64,000 nt of DNA from Streptomyces ochraceiscleroticus (GCF_000720485.1 NZ_JOAX01000026.1:124001-188000); one strand, 5' to 3'. Positions 50,628 through 59,888 are shown, numbered from the stretch's first letter. Numbers and translations: made by a program. Notes: generated by a model not told the origin, from the sequence alone.

Positions 50628-51848
50628 CTACGACCCGCCTCCGAGGCCACTCATTACTGTCCTGGCCCGGCTCTCCGCCCGGTCGTCGGCGGGGATGTCG
50701 GGGGTGATGCCGCGGCCGTCGACGCCGCGGCCGGACGGCGTGCGGTAGTGGCCGACGGTCAGCTCGGCGACCGAGCCGTCCGGGAGCTTGCTGGGCATCT
50801 GCACCGAGCCCTTGCCGAAGGTCGGCGAGCCGATCACCACCGCCCGGCCGCGGTCCTGCAGCGCCCCCGCCAGCAGCTCGCCCGCGCTCATCGTGCCGCC
50901 GTCGACCAGCACGACCACCGGCGACTTCGTGGCCCGGCCGCGGTCGGCGTAGAGCGCGCGCTGGCTGCCGCGCACGTCGTACGTGGCGACCAGGCCGCCG
51001 TCGAGGAACGCGGCGGCCGCGGTGACCGCCTCCCCGACCAGTCCGCCGGTGTTGCCGCGCAGGTCCAGCAGGACGCCGCCGGGCGGCGCCGAGCGGACCG
51101 CCTCGCGCACCTCCTCGCCGGTGCCCTTGGCGAACGCCTCGACCTTGATCCGGGTCATGCCTCCGGGCGCCGCGGGCCGCTCGACCGTGACGTTCGCCGT
51201 GCGCAGCCGGGCGCGGTGCAGCGTCGTGGACCAGTGCAGGTCCGCGCGCTGGAGTTTCAGTGCGACGGGCGTACCGGGGGCCGCGGCGGCCCGGGTGTGC
51301 GGCTCGGCACCGGCGTCGCCGCGCAGCCGGGCCACGACCTCGGTGACCGGGCGGTGCCGGGTGGGGTGGCCGTCGACGGCGAGCAGCGCGTCACCGGGTG
51401 CGATGCCGGCCCGCGCCGCGGGGCTGTCGGGGCGGACGCGAGAGACGCGGACGTGACCGCCCTCGGCCGGGCGCAGCCACAGGCCGACGCCGACGTACTC
51501 GCCGTCGAGCTGCTGTCTGAAGTCCTCGTACTCGCCCGCGGTGTAGACCGTCGACCAGCGGTCGCCGCTGCGGCTGACCACATCGGCGGCGGCCTGGGTA
51601 CCGGACTTGCCGGCCTTGAGCGCTTCGCTGGCGGCCGCCTCGACGGCCTCGCGGTCCGCCGTGCCGTCCGCTGCTGAGCGGCCGTCAGCGACCGTACGTA
51701 CCGGTATCCGGCGCTCCGCCCCTTCTCGGCCTTCGCCGCCCCAGGTACCGGCGGCCGCGCCCGTGCCGAGCACGCTCGCGAAGACCAACGTCAGGGCCGC
51801 CCCGCGGCGGATGCGGCGGGGCCGGACAAAGTGCAATCGGCCCGACAT
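50628..51848 (-). CDS. Secreted S41-family C-terminal processing peptidase with PDZ domain
   Basis: 406 residues. N-terminal signal/anchor (about 14-35: RRGAALTLVFASVLGTGAAA), PDZ domain (YVGVGLWLRPAEGGHVRVSR, VRPDSPAARAGIAPGDALLA) and the S41 core with catalytic Ser in VLVDGGTMSAGELLAGAL and Lys in GSPTFGKGSVQ, the tail-specific protease Ser-Lys dyad. Processes or degrades extracytoplasmic proteins from their C-termini. Located between ftsX and smpB on the same strand, an arrangement also common in actinomycetes and reminiscent of the ftsEX-ctpB linkage in Bacillus. ATG at 51848. Confidence 0.92.
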   Translation of the reverse strand: MSGRLHFVRPRRIRRGAALTLVFASVLGTGAAAGTWGGEGREGAERRIPVRTVADGRSAADGTADREAVEAAASEALKAGKSGTQAAADVVSRSGDRWSTVYTAGEYEDFRQQLDGEYVGVGLWLRPAEGGHVRVSRVRPDSPAARAGIAPGDALLAVDGHPTRHRPVTEVVARLRGDAGAEPHTRAAAAPGTPVALKLQRADLHWSTTLHRARLRTANVTVERPAAPGGMTRIKVEAFAKGTGEEVREAVRSAPPGGVLLDLRGNTGGLVGEAVTAAAAFLDGGLVATYDVRGSQRALYADRGRATKSPVVVLVDGGTMSAGELLAGALQDRGRAVVIGSPTFGKGSVQMPSKLPDGSVAELTVGHYRTPSGRGVDGRGITPDIPADDRAESRARTVMSGLGGGS

Positions 51849-51872
51849 GCCGGTGAGTCTAGGCCAGAAAGA

Positions 51873-51904
51873 AGCGCCGTACGGGCAGTTGCCCGTACGG
51901 CGCT
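51873..51904 (-). terminator. Intrinsic terminator after ftsX
   Basis: AGCGCCGTACGGGCA (51873-51887) pairs perfectly with 51890-51904; on the minus strand it is followed by TTCTTTCT, a rare U-rich tail for this genome. It lies 12 bases beyond the ftsX stop, separating ftsEX from the peptidase gene. Confidence 0.9.
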
Positions 51905-51915
51905 CTTGGCATAAC

Positions 51916-52827
51916 TCACACCTTCAGATACTTGCGGAGCGCGAAAAACGCGGCGAGCGCCGGCATCAGAAGACCGATGAGCAGGACCAATGGAAGTACC
52001 GCCACCACGGAGTCCCAGCCGATGAAGTTGATCACCTGGATCTTCTCCGCCAGCCAGTTGTTCACGAGGATGAACTTGCCGCCGACGATCAGGACACACG
52101 CGAACGCGGCGCCGATCAGGCCCGCGATGGCGGCCTCCAGGATGAACGGCATCTGGATGTAGAAGCTGGAGGCGCCCACCAGCCGCATGATCCCGGTCTC
52201 CCGCCGCCTGCTGAACGCCGACACCCGTACGGTGTTGACGATCAGCAGCAGCGCAACGACCAGCATCAGCCCCATCACGCACAGCGCGGCGATGTTCATG
52301 CCGTTGAGGAGGTTGAACAGCGGTTCCACGGTGTCCCGTTGGTCCTGGACCTCCTGGACGCCGGGCCGCTCGCTGAAGGCCGATTTGATGACCGCGAACT
52401 TGGTCGGGTCCTTCAGCTTGACCCGGAAGGACTCGGGCAACTGGTCGGGGGTGACGAGGCCCGCGACGGGCGTGTCGCCGAACTGCTCCTTGTAGTGCTT
52501 GTACGCCTGGTCACTCGACTCGTACTGCACCTTTTCGACGATCGGCAGCCGGTCCAGCTCGGCGCGGATGTCGTTCTTCTGCTGCGTGGTGGCCGCGCCC
52601 TTGGCGCAGTTGGCGCCGGAGTCGGCGTCGTTCTTGTTGCAGAAGAAGATGGAGACGTTGACCTTGTCGTACCAGTAGCCCTTCATCGTGCTGACCTGGT
52701 CGCGCATCAGCAGCGAGGCGCCGAAGAGGCCGAGCGAGAGAGCCACGGAGACGATGACGGCGAAGGTCATCGTGAGGTTTCGGCGGAGACCGACGCCGAT
52801 CTCCGACAGGACGAACTGGGCGCGCAT
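51916..52827 (-). CDS. ftsX: Cell division protein FtsX (ABC permease-like)
   Basis: 303 residues: cytoplasmic N-terminus (MRAQFVLSEIGVGLRRNLTM), first membrane helix (about 20-42), a large extracytoplasmic loop (about 45-175) with two cysteines (FFCNKNDADSGANCAKGAAT), then three helices, the loop FSRRRETGIMRLVGAS contacting FtsE, and the end ALAAFFALRKYLKV. FtsEX regulates peptidoglycan hydrolases during division; in actinobacteria the extracytoplasmic loop recruits RipC-like hydrolases. Follows ftsE by 32 bases. ATG at 52827. Confidence 0.95.
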   Translation of the reverse strand: MRAQFVLSEIGVGLRRNLTMTFAVIVSVALSLGLFGASLLMRDQVSTMKGYWYDKVNVSIFFCNKNDADSGANCAKGAATTQQKNDIRAELDRLPIVEKVQYESSDQAYKHYKEQFGDTPVAGLVTPDQLPESFRVKLKDPTKFAVIKSAFSERPGVQEVQDQRDTVEPLFNLLNGMNIAALCVMGLMLVVALLLIVNTVRVSAFSRRRETGIMRLVGASSFYIQMPFILEAAIAGLIGAAFACVLIVGGKFILVNNWLAEKIQVINFIGWDSVVAVLPLVLLIGLLMPALAAFFALRKYLKV

Positions 52828-52859
52828 GGCGTCCTTTCAGTACTGGGGGCCGTACACGC

Positions 52860-53549
52860 TTAGTGCTGGTAGCCGTACACGCCGCGCGACTGGTCGCGTA
52901 CGAGCCGGCCCTTTTCTAGTTCCATGACCCGCTTGCGCATCTGGTCGACGATCTGCTGGTCGTGGGTCGCCATGACCACCGTCGTGCCGGTGCGGTTGAT
53001 CCGGTCCAGCAGCTTCATGATGCCGACGGAGGTCTGCGGGTCGAGGTTGCCGGTCGGCTCGTCGGCGATCAGCAGCATCGGGCGGTTGACGAACGCCCGG
53101 GCGATCGCGACGCGCTGCTGCTCACCACCGGACAGCTCGCCCGGCATCCGGTCCTCCTTGCCGCCCAGGCCGACGAGGTCGAGCACCTCGGGGACGGTCT
53201 TGCGGATCTGGCCGCGCGGCTTGCCGATGACCTCCAGGGCGAACGCGACGTTCTGCCCGACGGTCTTGTTCGGGAGCAGCCGGAAGTCCTGGAAGACCGT
53301 GCCCACCTGGCGCCGCATCTGCGGGACCTTCCAGTTGGACAGCTTCCCGAGGTCCTTGCCCAGTACGTGCACCGCACCGTGGCTGGCCCGCTCCTCGCGC
53401 AGGAGCAGCCGCAGGAAGGTGGACTTGCCGGAGCCCGAGGAGCCCACCAGGAAGACGAACTCGCCTCGTTCGATCTCGAGCGAGACGTCCCTGAGCGCGG
53501 GGCGGTTCTGCTTCGGGTAGGTCTTGGAGACGTTGTCGAATCGGATCAC
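52860..53549 (-). CDS. ftsE: Cell division ATP-binding protein FtsE
   Basis: 229 residues from GTG 53549 ([20 protein letters not shown]), the family-standard start; a 24-residue longer frame reaches an ATG at 53621 but is not conserved. Walker [12 protein letters not shown]-loop [14 protein letters not shown], signature [15 protein letters not shown], Walker [14 protein letters not shown] and switch VMATHDQQ. It pairs with FtsX on the inner face of the membrane. First gene of ftsE-ftsX, which ends at the hairpin 51873-51904. It is divergent from a small zinc-ribbon membrane protein gene, with about 306 bases between. Confidence 0.96.
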   Translation of the reverse strand: MIRFDNVSKTYPKQNRPALRDVSLEIERGEFVFLVGSSGSGKSTFLRLLLREERASHGAVHVLGKDLGKLSNWKVPQMRRQVGTVFQDFRLLPNKTVGQNVAFALEVIGKPRGQIRKTVPEVLDLVGLGGKEDRMPGELSGGEQQRVAIARAFVNRPMLLIADEPTGNLDPQTSVGIMKLLDRINRTGTTVVMATHDQQIVDQMRKRVMELEKGRLVRDQSRGVYGYQH

Positions 53550-53855
53550 TGATGCACCACGGTCGACCTGGGTAGGGGCACGGGTTGCCGAGTTGCGGCT
53601 CCCGTCGGTGAGCGTGACCATACGCGAAGCGCGAGCCGCGGCGCAGTCGGCGTCCGGTCTTGGTGCGTTTATTCACGGCACCTACGGGGACAAAACGAGC
53701 ACATTCCGGCTCCGGCCGAGGGCCCGCGGGCGGCCTGAATACGCCGTGCGCTGCAAGGATTCCGGTACGCGCGCCGAGGGACCCGCGAGCTGGCACAGTA
53801 GAAGAGGGAACCAATGCGCCGGCCCGCGCGTTGGAGCCGGTGAGAAGGAGGTCGC

Positions 53856-54065
53856 ATGACGTACGACCGACTGGTGTGCGCCAACTGCGCGGCCCCCGTG
53901 AGCGAGGGCCGCTGCCCGGTGTGCCGGGCCAGCAGGGAGCGGATGCAGCAGCAGAGCGGCCTGACCGGGCTCTTCGCGCAGGTCACCCCGGCGACCCTCG
54001 TGGTGCTGCTGGTGGCGCTGGTCGCGGTGGGCCTGCTGGCATCGGGTGGGCTGACCCCCGGCTGA
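53856..54065 (+). CDS. Small membrane protein with N-terminal zinc ribbon, 69 aa
   Basis: MTYDRLVCANCAAPVSEGRC opens the protein; the pattern CANC...CPVC (Cys8, Cys11, Cys20, Cys23) is a compact zinc ribbon. It is followed by a short basic linker (RASRERMQQQSGLTGLF) and one C-terminal membrane helix (TPATLVVLLVALVAVGLLAS). The zinc ribbon is therefore cytoplasmic. Function unknown; such proteins are common in Streptomyces. The ribosome site GAGAAGGAGG is among the best in the window, ATG at 53856. A perfect terminator follows. Confidence 0.85.
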   Translation: MTYDRLVCANCAAPVSEGRCPVCRASRERMQQQSGLTGLFAQVTPATLVVLLVALVAVGLLASGGLTPG

Positions 54066-54120
54066 TCCTGCGGATCACCTACGGACCGGACACATACGCA
54101 AGCGGGACGCATACGCAAAG

Positions 54121-54149
54121 GGGCCCGGCGCGGGTTGCGCGCCGGGCCC
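54121..54149. terminator. Terminator between zinc-ribbon gene and LAETG protein gene
   Basis: GGGCCCGGCGCG (54121-54132) pairs perfectly with 54138-54149, loop GGTTG. It lies 55 bases after the plus-strand gene and 55 bases beyond the minus-strand stop, serving both. Confidence 0.85.
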
Positions 54150-54204
54150 TCTGCTGTACGTCATGCTGCTGCGGCACGTTCTACGGTGCCGCGCCGGGCC
54201 TGGA

Positions 54205-55083
54205 TCAGGCCGCGGCGGCGCCGCCCTTGTTGATCAGGCGCGGCATCATGCGGAAGCCGATGCCACCGGCGATCATCGTCGCCGCACCGATCAGCAGGAA
54301 GGTCGTACCGGACGAACCGGTTTCGGCCAGCTCGCCGCCGGCCTGCTGCTGACCGCCCTTGGGCGTGTCCTGGGCCTGACCGGGCGTGTTGGCGATGTCT
54401 TCCTTGGAGTCGCCAGGCTGCTCGACCGGCTTGGTGCCCTCGTTGTCGGTACCGGTGCCCTCGTCGCCACCGCTGACGTCGCCGCCGGTGCTGCCGCCGG
54501 TGGCGCCGTTGTCGTCGCCGCCGTTGCCGCCACCGATGGTGTCGTCGCCACCGTTGCCGCCGTCGCCGCCACCGATGCCGTTGTCGCCACCGTTGCCGCC
54601 GTCGCCGCCACCGATGCCGTTGTCGCCGCCGTTCTGGCCGCCGTTGTCGTCACCGCCACCGATCGCGCCGCCGTCGTCGCCACCGATCGCGCCGCCGTCG
54701 TCGCCGCCGATCGCGCCGCCGTTGTCGTCGCCGCCGTCGCCGCCACCGATGCCGTTGTCGCCGCCGTTCTGGCCGCCGTTGTCGTCACCGCCGATCACGC
54801 CGCCGTCGTCCTCGCCGCCGTCGCCGCCGCCGCTGATGAGGCCACCGCCGGTCTCGTCACCGCCGGTGTCACCAGCGGTGTCGCCACCGCTGGCGCCGCC
54901 GTTGTCGTCACCGTCGCCGCCGCCGAAGAGGCCGCCGATGATGCCGACACCGTCGTCGCTCGCAGCGGTCGACTGGTCCGACTCGGTCGCCGAAGCGGCG
55001 CCCGTCACGGTCAGCGACGCGCCCAGCGCGATCACCGCGCCGGCTGCAACGCGCGCCACGCGCACCCGCGTCTTCTTGGTCAT
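54205..55083 (-). CDS. Gly/Asp-repeat surface protein with LAETG sortase signal
   Basis: 292 residues. Sec signal peptide (VRVARVAAGAVIALGASLTV, cleavage near ASA at about 31), then about 170 residues of near-pure Gly, Asp and Asn with repeats such as GGNGGDNGIGGGDGG. Several nonamers fit the calcium-binding RTX pattern GGxGxDxUx (GGNGGDDTI, GGNGGDNGI). A short acidic/Gln linker precedes LAETG, a membrane helix (TTFLLIGAATMIAGGIGF) and a basic tail (RMMPRLINKGG). LAxTG is the class E sortase motif used for long chaplins in Streptomyces, so covalent wall attachment is likely. No named family was recognised. Confidence 0.85.
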   Translation of the reverse strand: MTKKTRVRVARVAAGAVIALGASLTVTGAASATESDQSTAASDDGVGIIGGLFGGGDGDDNGGASGGDTAGDTGGDETGGGLISGGGDGGEDDGGVIGGDDNGGQNGGDNGIGGGDGGDDNGGAIGGDDGGAIGGDDGGAIGGGDDNGGQNGGDNGIGGGDGGNGGDNGIGGGDGGNGGDDTIGGGNGGDDNGATGGSTGGDVSGGDEGTGTDNEGTKPVEQPGDSKEDIANTPGQAQDTPKGGQQQAGGELAETGSSGTTFLLIGAATMIAGGIGFRMMPRLINKGGAAAA

Positions 55084-55392
55084 CTGGTTGCTACCCCCAG
55101 TAGCTCATGTGTCATTGGGGCATTTCTGTGCGGGGCGACGGCCGATGGGGGTATGCGACTCGCGGCCCGCTTCGCGGGCGGTTCGCTCGATTCCCCGTTC
55201 ACACGCGCCCCAGACGTACGCATGCCGCGCACTACCCTTCCCAGATCCCAACGGACCGTCAAGGTCAAATAAAGAGCGGATGACCGTATTGCAATACTTT
55301 GCGGGGGTCGGCGGCGTACGACTGTAACCAAATCACCACATCAAAAAGCAACCGCCGCCCCGGAGGCGACGGTTGCTGCGGGAGTACCCGGC
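55084..55392. promoter_or_regulatory. Upstream region of the LAETG protein gene and prfB terminator
   Basis: 309 non-coding bases. The part 55250-55345 is relatively AT-rich. On the minus strand TTTGACC and TTGACGG occur near 55255-55265 and could be -35 elements, but no well-spaced -10 was found. The terminator of prfB lies at 55341-55377. Confidence 0.4.
55341..55377 (-). terminator. Canonical intrinsic terminator of prfB
   Basis: GCAACCGCCGCC (55348-55359) pairs with 55365-55376; the single imperfect position is a U-G wobble on the minus strand. The minus-strand reading continues TTTTTGATG, a true U tract. It lies 16 bases beyond the prfB stop. Confidence 0.9.
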
Positions 55393-56505
55393 TTACTTCT
55401 CCTGCTCCTGCTGCTTGCGCCAGCGGATGCCGGCCTCCAGGAAGCCGTCGATGTCGCCGTCCAGCACCGCCTGCGGGTTGCCGACCTCGAACTCCGTCCG
55501 CAGGTCCTTGACCATCTGGTACGGGTGCAGGACGTACGACCGCATCTGGTTGCCCCAGGAGTTGCCGCCGTCGCCCTTGAGGGCGTCCATCTTGGCCTGC
55601 TCCTCCTGGCGGCGCCGATCCAGCAGCTTCGCCTGGAGGACGTTCATGGCGGTGGCCTTGTTCTGGATCTGCGAGCGCTCGTTCTGGCAGGAGACCACGA
55701 TGCCGGTCGGGATGTGCGTCAGGCGGACCGCGGAGTCGGTCGTGTTCACGCCCTGGCCGCCGGGGCCCGAGGAGCGGTAGACGTCGATGCGGAGCTCGGA
55801 CTCGTCGATCTCGATGTGGTCGGTCTGCTCGACGACGGGCAGCACCTCGACGCCGGCGAACGACGTCTGGCGGCGGCCCTGGTTGTCGAACGGGGAGATC
55901 CGGACCAGGCGGTGCGTGCCCTGCTCCACGGAGAGCGTGCCGTAGGCGTACGGCACGTTGACGGCGAAGGTGGTCGACTTGATGCCGGCCTCTTCGGCGT
56001 ACGAGGTCTCGTACAGCTCCGTCTTGTAGCCGTGCCGCTCGGCCCAGCGCAGGTACATGCGCTGCAGCTTCTCGGCGAAGTCGGCGGCGTCGACGCCGCC
56101 CGCCTCGGCGCGGATGTTCACGACGGCCTCGCGGGAGTCGTACTCGCCGGAGAGGAGCGTGCGCACCTCCAGCTCGTCGACCGCCTTGCGGACCGAGGTC
56201 AGCTCGGCCTCCGCCTCGGCCTGGGTGTCCTCGTCGCCCTCGTCGGCGGCCAGCTCGAACAGCACCTCGAGGTCGTCGACGCGGCCTCGCAGCTCCTCGG
56301 CCTTGCGGAGCTGTCCCTGGAGATAGGACAGCCGGCTGGTGACCTTCTGGGCGTTCTCCACGTCGTCCCAGAGGTCGGGGGCCGCTGCCTGCTCCTCGAG
56401 CGCAGCGATATCGGCCCTCATCTTGTCGAGGTCCAGGACGGCCTCGATCGACCCCATGGTCGAGGAGAGGGACTTCAGCTCTTCGGATACATCGACGACT
56501 GCCAC
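55393..56505 (-). CDS. prfB: Peptide chain release factor 2
   Basis: Recognises UGA and UAA stops and triggers peptide release. 370 residues. The SPF tripeptide anticodon is in [18 protein letters not shown], and the catalytic GGQ in [21 protein letters not shown]-terminal helical domain ([20 protein letters not shown]). The frame is continuous, so the programmed +1 frameshift that autoregulates E. coli prfB is absent. GTG at 56505 with TGGAGGC just upstream. In a genome where UGA is the dominant stop, RF2 should be in high demand. An intrinsic terminator follows. Confidence 0.97.
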   Translation of the reverse strand: MAVVDVSEELKSLSSTMGSIEAVLDLDKMRADIAALEEQAAAPDLWDDVENAQKVTSRLSYLQGQLRKAEELRGRVDDLEVLFELAADEGDEDTQAEAEAELTSVRKAVDELEVRTLLSGEYDSREAVVNIRAEAGGVDAADFAEKLQRMYLRWAERHGYKTELYETSYAEEAGIKSTTFAVNVPYAYGTLSVEQGTHRLVRISPFDNQGRRQTSFAGVEVLPVVEQTDHIEIDESELRIDVYRSSGPGGQGVNTTDSAVRLTHIPTGIVVSCQNERSQIQNKATAMNVLQAKLLDRRRQEEQAKMDALKGDGGNSWGNQMRSYVLHPYQMVKDLRTEFEVGNPQAVLDGDIDGFLEAGIRWRKQQEQEK

Positions 56506-56603
56506 GCCTCCAGCCTAACGGCTGGGTGGGCCGACGTGAGCCGTGGCCGTCTCCGGGCGTTCCGGTGGGCCCCCGGCCGGTGGCCACCCGCGGCGCCGTT
56601 GGC

Positions 56604-56641
56604 GTTGCTCGCGCAGTTCCCCGCGCCCCTGACGGGGCGCT
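56604..56641. repeat. Dispersed intergenic repeat, copy 2
   Basis: GTTGCTCGCGCAGTTCCCC followed by GCGCCCC-TGAC-GGGGCGC, matching copy 1 at 8812-8848 except for one inserted base in the hairpin loop. The flanking CGGCGCC 13-19 bases before is also shared. It lies 23 bases beyond the stop of pkaB. Confidence 0.75.
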
Positions 56642-56664
56642 CCCTTACGCGGCGCTTCTTTGAG

Positions 56665-57921
56665 CTACGGCACGTCCGGAGCTGTCTGCTCCGTGCCGGG
56701 ACGGGCGTCGTCCGGGGTGTCGTCGCCGGAGACCAGCCAGGTCGTCAGGCCCGCGACGGCCACCAGGCCGGCCGCCGCGACACCCAGCCGCACCCGGCGC
56801 TTGCGTACCCGGTGGCGGGCCGAGCCCGCCCGGCGTTCGCCCGCGGCGCGGGGCGTGCGGGCCGTGCCGTGCGCCCCGCCGGCCAGCTCGTCCGGGCCCG
56901 GTACGCGCATGCTCGTGTGCGTCTCCCGGTTCGAGTCCGGGGCCGCGCCGTGGACCAGCGGCACCGCGCCGCGGACCCGGCCGCCGTCCTCAGGCGCCGC
57001 CGGGTGGTACGGGCCGTCCTCCCGGACCGCGTCCTGGCCCGCCGCCTCGTCCGCCTCCTCCTCGCTCTCCGGCTCGTCGATGTCCAGCGGCGGGATGCCC
57101 GCCAGCGAGGGCTGGATCTCGCGCAGCCGGGCCGCCAGCTCGGGGGCGCGGAGCCGGGAGGCGGGGGCCTTGGCCAGGCACTGGACGAGGAGCTGCCACA
57201 GCTCGTCCGGGATGCCGGGGAGCGGCGCGACCCGCTCGGTGACGTGCCGGCGCAGCACCGCGCCGGGGTGCCCGCCGCCGAAGGGGGTGAAGCCGGCGAG
57301 CAGCTCGTACAGGACCGTGGCCAGCGCGTACACGTCCACGGACGCGCGGGGCGGGAGGCCCTCGATGATCTCGGGGGCGAGGTAGTCGGGGGTGCCGATG
57401 ACCCGGGTGGAGCGGGTGCGGCGCGGCGAGTCGACCAGCCGGGCGATGCCGAAGTCGGTGAGGAGGGCGGGGTGGGCGCCGCCCGGGCCGAGCGGGCCCT
57501 CCATGTCCAGCAGGACGTTCTCGGGCTTCACGTCGCGGTGCACGATGCGCGCGGCGTGCGCGGCGGCCAGGCCCTCGGCGACGTCGGCCACGATGGCGAC
57601 CGCGGCCTCCGGGGCCAGCCGGCGCTGGGCGTCCAGCCGGGTGCGCAGGTCGGTACCGCGCACGAGGTCCATCACCAGGGCGAGGTCGTTGCCGTCCACG
57701 ACCAGGTCGCGGACGCCGACCACGCGCGGGTGGTCCAGGCTGAGCAGGGCGGCGCGCTCCTGTACGAAGCGGCCGACCAGCTCCTGGTCGGAGGCGAGGT
57801 CCTCGCGCAGCAGCTTGATCGCCACGGCCCCTTCGGGACCCTCGCCCAGCCACACCGTGCCGGCGCTGCCGCGACCGAGGATCTGGTGGGCGGTGTACCG
57901 GCTGCCGATCTTCCGTGCCAA
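56665..57921 (-). CDS. pkaB: Eukaryotic-type Ser/Thr protein kinase PkaB
   Basis: 418 residues, within one residue of the published S. coelicolor PkaB (417, recalled). Kinase domain at residues about 1-270: LGRGSAGTVW, Lys36 (VAIKLLRED), HRDVKPEN with Asp130, DFG at 156-158, GTPDYLAPEI. A long acidic/Pro linker follows, then a basic juxtamembrane stretch and a membrane helix (VRLGVAAAGLVAVAGLTTWL) near the C-terminus, with only about 22 residues outside. The TTG start at 57921 has GGAG upstream. It follows pkaA on the same strand with a 257-base gap, so it may have its own promoter. Confidence 0.9.
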   Translation of the reverse strand: MARKIGSRYTAHQILGRGSAGTVWLGEGPEGAVAIKLLREDLASDQELVGRFVQERAALLSLDHPRVVGVRDLVVDGNDLALVMDLVRGTDLRTRLDAQRRLAPEAAVAIVADVAEGLAAAHAARIVHRDVKPENVLLDMEGPLGPGGAHPALLTDFGIARLVDSPRRTRSTRVIGTPDYLAPEIIEGLPPRASVDVYALATVLYELLAGFTPFGGGHPGAVLRRHVTERVAPLPGIPDELWQLLVQCLAKAPASRLRAPELAARLREIQPSLAGIPPLDIDEPESEEEADEAAGQDAVREDGPYHPAAPEDGGRVRGAVPLVHGAAPDSNRETHTSMRVPGPDELAGGAHGTARTPRAAGERRAGSARHRVRKRRVRLGVAAAGLVAVAGLTTWLVSGDDTPDDARPGTEQTAPDVP

Positions 57922-58178
57922 GACTGCTCCGACGGGTCTTGTCCGACAGGTGACGGCCCGCGGCGCGGATGCGCGGGGGCCGCGGCCCGGGGCGCGGGGC
58001 ACCCGGGCCGATGCTGGCGACAAAACTACGCGGACGGCGGCGCTTTCGGCGCCCCGGACGCCGTCAACCGCCACTTCTCCGCCGGAAAAACCGCGGAAAT
58101 ATCGACAAACCGATAATTCTGCGGCGTCGCCACCCCGGAGGCGGGTGGCGGGTCCCCGGGTCCGTGCGGGGGCGGCCC

Positions 58179-59888
58179 CTACGGGCCTCCCACCGACTTC
58201 GAGGCGTCGCCGATCGTGGACACCCAGTCCGACACGGTCGAGTACCACTGGCTGATCTGCTCCCAGTAGCCGCGCCCCGTGGCGAACAGGTCCTTGAGCC
58301 CGAGCTCCCAGGCCAGCCAGGAGCCGACCACCAGCAGCACGATCATGATCAGACAGCCCTTGAGGCAGCCGAGACCCGGGATGCGCACCGGGTTGGCGCT
58401 GCGCCGGCGCGGCTCGCGCTCGCGGCGGCGCGGCTCCGGGGCCGGCGGCCGCTGCGGTTCGTACCGCTGCGGCGGGGGCTGTCGACGCTGCGGCTGCTGC
58501 TGGTACGGCGGCGGCTGCTGGCGGCCGTACTGCTGCTGCGGGGGCTGCTGCGGCTGCTGCTGGTAGGGCGGGGGCTGCGCGGGCCGGCGCTGGGGGCGGT
58601 GGCGCAGCGGGTCGTCCTCCGGGCTGAGGTACTGCTGGACCTGGGTCTGCTCGTTCCGGTCCCGGGCGGCGCGGAGCTGGTTCTCCCAGGGGTGCGGCCC
58701 CTCGGGCTGCTGCGGGTCACCGCCGGGCGGCCCCGGCGGTACGGGCGGCATGGCGCGCGTCGGGTCGCCGCTGCCCGGGGGCTGCCCGGAGTCGGCTCCG
58801 AAGCCGGCGGCCGCGGCACCCGCGGCGGCACCGGCCGCGCCCGCGGCGCCCGCTCCCGTGGTCGGCATGACGTTCGTCGCGGCCGAGGGGTCGTACTGGC
58901 CGCCGCCGGCCCCGGTGGAGGGCAGTACCTGCGTGGGGTCGGCGGCGCCGGTGTCGGGGACCGGCGCGGGCGCCGGGTCGGGCGCGAGCAGCCCGGCGAC
59001 GCCGAGGGCTGCCTCCGCCTCCGCGGGCGAGGCGTGCACGCCGATGCCGGCCGCGACCACGCGCAGGGCCCGGGCGAGGTTCTCGGCGCTGGGCCGCTCC
59101 TCGGGACGCTTGCGCAGACAGCGCTCTATGACGGTCCACAGCGGCTCGGGGACGCTGCCGGGGCGCTGCGGGTCCTCGCTGAGGTGGCGGTGCAGCACTT
59201 CGAGGGCGGTCGCGCCGGCGAACGGCGGACGGCCCGTGACCAGCTCGTACAGCAGGATGCCCGCGCCGTAGATGTCCACGGCGGAGGTCTGCGGGCGGCC
59301 CTCGGCGGACTCCGGCGCGACGTACGCGGGCGTACCGACGAACTCCTGCGTGCGGGTCAGGCCCGGGGAGTCCGCGAGGCGGGCGATGCCGAAGTCGGTC
59401 AGCATCGGGTGCATCTCGGCGGCGCCCTCGGCCCCGGCGAGCAGCACGTTCGCGGGCTTGAGGTCGCGGTGCACGACGCCGTCGGCGTGGCTGGCGGCCA
59501 GCGCGTCGGCGATCTGCGCGGTCAGCAGCGCGGCCGCGACCGGGCTGAACGGACCGTTCTGGCGCAGGTATTTGTGCAGGTCGGGGCCGTCGACCAGGTC
59601 CATGACCAGGGCGAGCAGATCGCCCTCGACGACCAGGTCGCGGGTGCGGACGATGTTCGGGTGGGTGAGCCGCAGCAGGACGGAGCGCTCACGCAGGAAG
59701 CGCATCACCACGTCCGGGTCGTGCGCCAGCTCCTCCTTGAGGACCTTGATCGCGACCGTCTCGCCGGGCTGTCCGGCCACCGCTGCCTCGGCGCCTGCCG
59801 CCTCCCGCTGGCTGGCCCGCCAGACGGTGCCCGTGGCGCCGCGTCCGAGCGGCTCCTCGAGCAGGTACTTGCTGCCTACCGGCCGCAC
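58179..59888 (-). CDS. pkaA: Eukaryotic-type Ser/Thr protein kinase PkaA
   Basis: 569 residues. Kinase domain: LGRGATGTVWRASQRE, Lys48 (VAIKVLKEE), HRDLKPAN with Asp142, DFG at 165-167, GTPAYVAPESAEGR. The linker (about 290-500) is Ala/Gly/Pro-rich, then Gln/Pro-rich (PPYQQQPQQPPQQQYGRQQP). One membrane helix (GCLIMIVLLVVGSWLAWELG) precedes a 40-residue extracytoplasmic tail with many Trp/Ser residues (YWEQISQWYSTVSDWVSTIG). GTG at 59888 with GGAG eight bases upstream. S. coelicolor PkaA is recalled as 543 residues, so the linker is somewhat longer here. Divergent from an FHA-domain gene. Confidence 0.9.
   Translation of the reverse strand: MRPVGSKYLLEEPLGRGATGTVWRASQREAAGAEAAVAGQPGETVAIKVLKEELAHDPDVVMRFLRERSVLLRLTHPNIVRTRDLVVEGDLLALVMDLVDGPDLHKYLRQNGPFSPVAAALLTAQIADALAASHADGVVHRDLKPANVLLAGAEGAAEMHPMLTDFGIARLADSPGLTRTQEFVGTPAYVAPESAEGRPQTSAVDIYGAGILLYELVTGRPPFAGATALEVLHRHLSEDPQRPGSVPEPLWTVIERCLRKRPEERPSAENLARALRVVAAGIGVHASPAEAEAALGVAGLLAPDPAPAPVPDTGAADPTQVLPSTGAGGGQYDPSAATNVMPTTGAGAAGAAGAAAGAAAAGFGADSGQPPGSGDPTRAMPPVPPGPPGGDPQQPEGPHPWENQLRAARDRNEQTQVQQYLSPEDDPLRHRPQRRPAQPPPYQQQPQQPPQQQYGRQQPPPYQQQPQRRQPPPQRYEPQRPPAPEPRRREREPRRRSANPVRIPGLGCLKGCLIMIVLLVVGSWLAWELGLKDLFATGRGYWEQISQWYSTVSDWVSTIGDASKSVGGP

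Noticed and set aside
54480..54840. Regularly spaced short repeats, checked as a CRISPR array
   Set aside because: The repeats are in-frame Gly/Asp codons within a gene, with no unique spacers and no cas genes in the window.
54386..55327. Plus-strand Pro/Ser-rich frame opposite the LAETG protein
   Set aside because: Poly-Pro/Ser text is the complement of Gly/Asp repeats. Signal peptide, sorting motif and membrane helix are all on the minus strand.
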